Assembly (NCBI GenBank): GCA_002722885.1
Contig: PBNE01000014.1
Location: 261,277 to 300,821, forward strand
Direction of reading: 5' to 3'
Source: Rhodospirillaceae bacterium
Lineage (GTDB): Bacteria > Pseudomonadota > Alphaproteobacteria > SP197
DNA length: 39,545 nt
This document shows, piece after piece, positions 35,539 through 39,545 of this stretch (the first letter of the stretch is position 1; the number at the start of each line of letters is the position of its first letter). The notes beneath the pieces were generated by a model. That model was not told the origin of the DNA and searched no databases. It saw only the letters and a list, made by a program, of their open reading frames with translations. The position numbers and the translations under genes were made by a program.

Positions 35539-36270
35539 TCAGTCCGTCAGCACGCGATCAAGCCAACTCAGGAACCCGGTCGCCCCGGACGTGTCCTCAG
35601 TGGTCGCCGTGGCCTTTGCGGGAGCAGCATGGCGCGACCGGGGAGACAGATACCGGTTGACTGGTTCTGCACCGCTTTCGGGCATCAGGGCCACCCCCTC
35701 CCGTGCGGCGACAAGCAGCGACACATCGGACGTCGGATCCCCAAGATCACCAAAATGTCGCGCCGACGTCGGGCAGGTCCGCACACAGGCTGGGACTCTG
35801 TCAATCTCGTCGAGATCGTCATTGTCGATGCGGTCGACACACAACGTGCATTTTTTCATCGTGCCGGAGTCGTCATCGAGTTCGCGCGCGCCGTAGGGGC
35901 ATGACCAGGCACACAGCCCACACCCGATGCAGAGGTCCTCATCGACCAGAACGATGCCGTCGTCGGCACGTTTGTAGGACGCCCCGGTCGGGCACACGGT
36001 CACACAGGGTGCGTTGTCACAATGGAGACACGAGCGCGGGAAATGCAGCGTGAAGCCACCCTGCCCGTCATCAGCCTCAAAGGTGTGTACGCGATTGAGC
36101 CACGTGCCTGAGGCTTCCGGGCCATAAGGTTCGGTGTCGCCCAGAGGCGCTGCGACACCCGTGGTGTTCCAGGATTTGCAGGCCACTGCGCAAGCATGAC
36201 AGCCCACACAGATATCAAGATCGATGACAAGGCCAAGCTTCTTGGGTCCGGCTTGCGGCAGTGAGGTCAT
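35539..36270 (-). CDS. soeB: SoeB-type four-cluster ferredoxin subunit
   Basis: This 243-residue electron-transfer subunit has cysteine clusters CVGCHACAVACK (about 21-32), CLHCDNAPCVTVCPTG, CIGCGLCAWSCPYG and KKCTLCVDR with a later CVRTCPTSA. These give four [4Fe-4S] centres as in DmsB/SoeB. The last ~40 residues (ATTEDTSGATGFLSWLDRVL) are low-complexity and not needed for cluster binding. Its start codon overlaps the soeA stop as ATGA (4 nt), showing translational coupling. There is no signal sequence, in line with a cytoplasm-facing complex. Confidence 0.92.
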   Translation of the reverse strand: MTSLPQAGPKKLGLVIDLDICVGCHACAVACKSWNTTGVAAPLGDTEPYGPEASGTWLNRVHTFEADDGQGGFTLHFPRSCLHCDNAPCVTVCPTGASYKRADDGIVLVDEDLCIGCGLCAWSCPYGARELDDDSGTMKKCTLCVDRIDNDDLDEIDRVPACVRTCPTSARHFGDLGDPTSDVSLLVAAREGVALMPESGAEPVNRYLSPRSRHAAPAKATATTEDTSGATGFLSWLDRVLTD

Positions 36271-39098
36271 GACGTGGCTCCCACTGCCCGAGCGCCACCA
36301 CCCAGAGCCTCGAACACTGGCTCGCTGGTGCCGTCCTGACGCTCCGAGCGTTTAATCCTTACCGTGAGATCAAACCATGCGGCCTGGCCGGTCACGGGAT
36401 CGGCGTTGGCATAGCGGTAGCCATCCTCGCGTGCTGGAAGAAGGTCGTCGATCAGATGGTTGAGCAGGAAGCCATCGGTGGCTTCGACAGCCTCGTCGGC
36501 CAGCGCCCAGGCACCCGACCGCTTGCCGATCGCATTCCAGGTCCAGACCGTGTTGGGGTTAACCCCGTCCGAAATGGCAACGCGCGCACGGATCGCACCG
36601 TGCCGGCTGGAGATGTCTGCCCACTCGTTGTCGACCAGCCCTTCCCGCTCGGCAACGGCGCGGCCAATCACAAGGCGATTGTAGCCGTGAATCTGCCGCA
36701 GCCAGGCGTTCTGGGAACCCCACGAGTGATACATCGCCATCGGCCGCTGCGTGATGGCATGAAGCGGATAGTCTTCGCACTCGCTCTCGAAGGGCGCATA
36801 CCAGAGCGGCAGCGGATCGAAATAGGTCTCGATCCTCACGCGTTCGCTGTCGGGTGGTTGGTGGTCACCATGCCCTTGTGCAGCGAGCCGGAACTTCTGA
36901 AGCTCCTCGCTGTAGATCTGCAGCGTGATGGGCGCGTCGCGGTCGATCAGACCGAGCTCCACAGCCTCGCTGAGGTAGCCGGCGTTGGCGAACTTGAAGA
37001 AACGGTGTCCCTCGCCCAGCTCATGACGCCAGTGGCAACCGTTCGCAATGTAGGCCTCAAGCTGCCCGGCATTGACCTCGCCCTTGCCCGCCTTCTCTCC
37101 GTTTCCGCCACGCCAGCCCGCCAGCGACCCGACATTGGGTTTACGCAGGTGGTTGACGAGGTAATCGGAATAGCCACCCGGGAAGCGTGCCGAACCATCA
37201 TCGTTGGAGAGCGCCGGGAACTCCAGCCGGTTCCCCAATTCGAGCAGCACATCCTGGAACGGGCGCACATCTCTTGTCGGTTTGGTCACCGGCTGACGAA
37301 TGGCATCAGCCGGGCCATCGGGGTCACTGATCGGACGGTCGAGCAGGGAAATGCAGTCCCAGCGTTCGAGATAGGTCGTGTCCGGGAAAACCAGATCGGC
37401 ATAGGCCACCATCTCCGACTGATAGGCGTCGGAGTAGATGATGTGCGGGATCTTGTACTCACCTGTATCCGGGTTGACATCGGTCAGCATGTCGAGGGTA
37501 CCCGGCGTGTTCATGGCCGAATTCCACGCCATATTGGCCATGAACATAAACAGCGTGTCGATCTTGTAAGGATCACCCTGCCAGGCGTTCTGGATGACGC
37601 TGTGCATCATGCCGTGGATGGCAAGCGGCGCATCCCAGGAATAGGCCTTGTCGATGCGCACCGGTGTGTTGTCGGTCTCGATCAGCAGATCTTCAGGCCC
37701 GCCCGGGAAGCCAAGAGGCATGCCCGGCATGGCCTGACAAGGCACGATCTGATCCGGCTTGCCGGTCGGCTTCGCTGGGCACGGAATGTGACGCGGATAG
37801 GGCGGTTTGTAACGGTGGCCACCCGGCGTATCGACGCTGCCTAGCAGGATCTGCAGGATGTGAATGGAGCGGCAGGTGTGAAAGCCGTTGGAATGGGCCG
37901 AGATGCCACGCATCGCGTGCATGCTGACCGGGCGTCCGATCATCTTGTCATGACGCCGGCCCCAACTGTCCGTCCAGGGCTGGTCGATCACGACCTCCCG
38001 GTCGAAGGCCGCTGCGGCAAGCTCACCGGCGATGCGCCGGATGTCATCGGCTGGCACACCGGTTTGCTCGGCGACAGCGTCAGGGCCGTAACGGACATCA
38101 AGGCAACGCGCAGCGATCAGCTCGAAGGCCGGCTTTGCCGAGCGGCCATCGGGCAGCGTGACGGTCCCCTTCATGGCGGGGGCCGCCCCAGGATCGTCAA
38201 ATGCCACAGCACAATCCCGCTTGCGGTCCCAGACCAAGGGCGTGCCGTCGTCGTTGCGGGCGACAAGGCCGTCGTCGGCGGCACCGGGGTTGTCGACGAC
38301 CAGGTACGGCGCGTTGGTGTAACGGATCAGGTAATCGACATCGACGCGTCCGGTGCGCAGCAGTTCATGGCACAGAGCCATCACCAGCAGACCATCGGTG
38401 CCCGGCGTGATGCCGACCCATTCGTCGGCAACAGCCGAATATCCCGTACGCACGGGGTTGACCGAGAGCACCTTCACGCCGCGCGACTTGAGCTGGCCCA
38501 GACCGATCTTAAGAGGGTTGCTGGCGTGATCTTCAGCGACACCAAACATCAAAAAATACTCGGTGCGCTCCCAGTCGGGCTCACCGAACTCCCAGAACGA
38601 ACCGCCCGTCGTGTAAAGCCCACCCGCAGCCATGTTGACCGAACAGAAGCCACCATGCGCGGCATAATTGGGCGTGCCGAACTGGGCCGCCCACCAGCCC
38701 GTGAATGCCTGGCTCTGATCGCGCCCGGTGAAGAGCGCCAGCTGTTTCGGATTGTTGTCGCGGATCGGCTTCAACCAGGAGATGGCAAGTTCCAGCGCCG
38801 CGTCCCAGGAAATCGGCTCAAAGGCGTTCTCGCCCCGCGGGCCGACCCGCTTGAGCGGCGTCGTCAGGCGTGCGGGCGAACGGTGGTTCTTGAGCCCCGC
38901 GGCACCCTTGGCACAGAGCACGCCCTTGTTGACGGGGTGATCCCTGTTGCCGTCGATATAGACGGGCTCGCCATCCTTCTTGTGAACACGGATACCGCAT
39001 CGGCAGGCGCACATGTAGCAGGTCGTCATGACGATCTCGTCAGCGACCGGCGGCATCTCGGCGATACGGCGTTCAAGACGGCGGCTGTCGTCCGGCAA
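36267..39098 (-). CDS. soeA: SoeA-type sulfite dehydrogenase, molybdopterin subunit
   Basis: This 943-residue molybdopterin oxidoreductase has an N-terminal [4Fe-4S] motif TTCYMCACRCG with a later Cys in GVLCAKG. The probable Mo-ligating Cys is C152 in AAHGGFCSVNMAAGG. Further segments are LFTGRDQSQAFTGWWAAQFG and VNPVRTGYSAVADEWVGI. These match my memory of SoeA, the cytoplasmic sulfite:quinone oxidoreductase subunit of phototrophic and other proteobacteria, more than DmsA or PsrA. There is no twin-arginine signal, again as in SoeA. The start is TTG 39098 with GGAG 7 nt upstream; the in-frame ATG at 39056 has no ribosome binding site. It is the first gene of soeA-soeB-soeC. Confidence 0.85.
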   Translation of the reverse strand: MPDDSRRLERRIAEMPPVADEIVMTTCYMCACRCGIRVHKKDGEPVYIDGNRDHPVNKGVLCAKGAAGLKNHRSPARLTTPLKRVGPRGENAFEPISWDAALELAISWLKPIRDNNPKQLALFTGRDQSQAFTGWWAAQFGTPNYAAHGGFCSVNMAAGGLYTTGGSFWEFGEPDWERTEYFLMFGVAEDHASNPLKIGLGQLKSRGVKVLSVNPVRTGYSAVADEWVGITPGTDGLLVMALCHELLRTGRVDVDYLIRYTNAPYLVVDNPGAADDGLVARNDDGTPLVWDRKRDCAVAFDDPGAAPAMKGTVTLPDGRSAKPAFELIAARCLDVRYGPDAVAEQTGVPADDIRRIAGELAAAAFDREVVIDQPWTDSWGRRHDKMIGRPVSMHAMRGISAHSNGFHTCRSIHILQILLGSVDTPGGHRYKPPYPRHIPCPAKPTGKPDQIVPCQAMPGMPLGFPGGPEDLLIETDNTPVRIDKAYSWDAPLAIHGMMHSVIQNAWQGDPYKIDTLFMFMANMAWNSAMNTPGTLDMLTDVNPDTGEYKIPHIIYSDAYQSEMVAYADLVFPDTTYLERWDCISLLDRPISDPDGPADAIRQPVTKPTRDVRPFQDVLLELGNRLEFPALSNDDGSARFPGGYSDYLVNHLRKPNVGSLAGWRGGNGEKAGKGEVNAGQLEAYIANGCHWRHELGEGHRFFKFANAGYLSEAVELGLIDRDAPITLQIYSEELQKFRLAAQGHGDHQPPDSERVRIETYFDPLPLWYAPFESECEDYPLHAITQRPMAMYHSWGSQNAWLRQIHGYNRLVIGRAVAEREGLVDNEWADISSRHGAIRARVAISDGVNPNTVWTWNAIGKRSGAWALADEAVEATDGFLLNHLIDDLLPAREDGYRYANADPVTGQAAWFDLTVRIKRSERQDGTSEPVFEALGGGARAVGATS

Positions 39099-39306
39099 GC
39101 GACGGCTCCAGGTTGGCGGCGAGCCTGACGGGACAGGCGATACATTGTCCCAGTCAAGCGGCGGAGGGTGGCAGGTTGTGCGCAGACGCCCCTCAGATCA
39201 AGCCATGAGGATGCCTGCAGTGGCAAGTTTCGATGAATTGTGGCGAGGCTTAAGGACCAACCGCGCGCCACCGCTGAGACCAGCCGTCGCGACCATCACG
39301 ATCAGC

Positions 39307-39545
39307 CTAGACCACGACCCGCTGGGGAGGAAATCTCACCAGAGCACGGGTACCTTTGTCCCGCTGGCTTTCGAGCGTAAGACTGCCGCCGTGCAGCTCG
39401 ACGAGCTGGCGCGTCAGGGGCAGGCCAAGCCCGGTACCTTCCCGTGTCCGGCCGGGCCCGCCAAACTGCACGAAGGGCTCAAACGCACCATCAATTTCGT
39501 GCTGTTCTATCCAGACACCACTGTCTTCGATGCAAAGCAGAGCCG
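39307..39545 (-). CDS. Sensor histidine kinase, C-terminal part (runs off window)
   Basis: The minus frame ending at TAG 39307-39309 encodes about 79 residues of a HATPase domain. It contains the G1-box region IEDSGVWIEQHEI, then FEPFVQFGG, then the G2 box GTGLGLPLTRQLVELHGG and the normal ending. In the G1 box the usual second Gly (DxGxGI) is Trp (DSGVWI). The kinase N-terminus lies beyond the window, so its input is unknown. It is 208 nt upstream of soeA on the same strand. Whether it pairs with any response regulator here cannot be told; the NtrC-type regulator is 22 kb away. Confidence 0.85.
   Translation of the reverse strand, partial: ALLCIEDSGVWIEQHEIDGAFEPFVQFGGPGRTREGTGLGLPLTRQLVELHGGSLTLESQRDKGTRALVRFPPQRVVV

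Noticed and set aside
36456..39128. Two long open frames (462 and 422 codons) on the plus strand opposite soeA
   Set aside because: They are antisense to a well-supported molybdoenzyme gene. Their products have no recognisable domain and are typical of the open antisense frames seen in GC-rich DNA.

Overview
This is a GC-rich chromosomal window, most probably from an alphaproteobacterium (Rhodospirillales-like). The pointers are a three-gene PntAa/PntAb/PntB transhydrogenase, a DUF1244 protein, a 41-aa Cys-poor L36, a fused 1155-aa indolepyruvate:ferredoxin oxidoreductase, and a SoeABC-type molybdoenzyme. Most of the DNA is tightly packed metabolic genes in short operons. I see no rRNA, tRNA, CRISPR array or prophage. 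The assignment to a lineage is inference from gene content, not a database result.

Layout. 1-0.9 kb: 5' part of an MmgE/PrpD-family gene (-). 1.0-3.8 kb: pntAa-pntAb-pntB (-). 4.0-6.3 kb: an ArsR-type repressor whose start codon sits in a perfect 18-bp palindrome, a broken SRPBCC partner, an MFS transporter and an AraC/GlxA-type fragment. 6.5-8.6 kb: a PhyH dioxygenase and creatinase-like M24 protein operon (-). 8.9-9.9 kb: zinc alcohol dehydrogenase (+). 10.1-13.3 kb: M3 oligoendopeptidase and ABC1 kinase-like protein (-). 13.4-21.0 kb: acyl-CoA synthetase, then a sigma-54-type response regulator, fused indolepyruvate oxidoreductase and an SDR (+). 21.0-22.7 kb: DUF1244, a decayed YbdK-type carboxylate-amine ligase and an intact N-formylglutamate amidohydrolase-like gene (-). 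22.9-25.6 kb: glycerate 2-kinase and pyruvate kinase (+). 25.6-26.5 kb: an internally deleted IS5-family fossil and gene-free DNA. 26.5-31.3 kb: glcD-glcE-glcF, a 56-aa ArfA-like ORF containing a strong hairpin, and a TPR lipoprotein-like/exported protein gene (-). 31.4-34.5 kb: L36, GreB-type factor, 2-hydroxyacid dehydrogenase and DadA-like oxidase (-). 34.6-39.1 kb: SoeABC-like sulfite dehydrogenase (-). 39.3-39.5 kb: C-terminus of a sensor kinase.

How it fits together. Glycolate oxidase (GlcDEF) yields glyoxylate. Glycerate 2-kinase and pyruvate kinase carry glycerate-derived carbon through 2-phosphoglycerate and PEP to pyruvate, so the two oppositely oriented blocks look like two ends of one C2/C3 route. 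The steps between them are not in the window. SoeABC would feed electrons from sulfite to quinone, and its close linkage to a DadA-like oxidase and a D-2-hydroxyacid dehydrogenase suggests a link to degradation of a sulfur-containing amino or hydroxy acid. Indolepyruvate oxidoreductase and the acyl-CoA synthetase point to amino-acid and fatty-acid catabolism.

The observation I rate highest is the small ORF at 27122-27292. It resembles the ribosome-rescue factor ArfA and carries a strong hairpin inside its coding region just after the conserved basic core, the same arrangement that makes E. coli arfA mRNA lack a stop codon. A second theme is local gene decay: four loci (SRPBCC, GlxA-type regulator, YbdK ligase, IS5 transposase) are in different stages of erosion.
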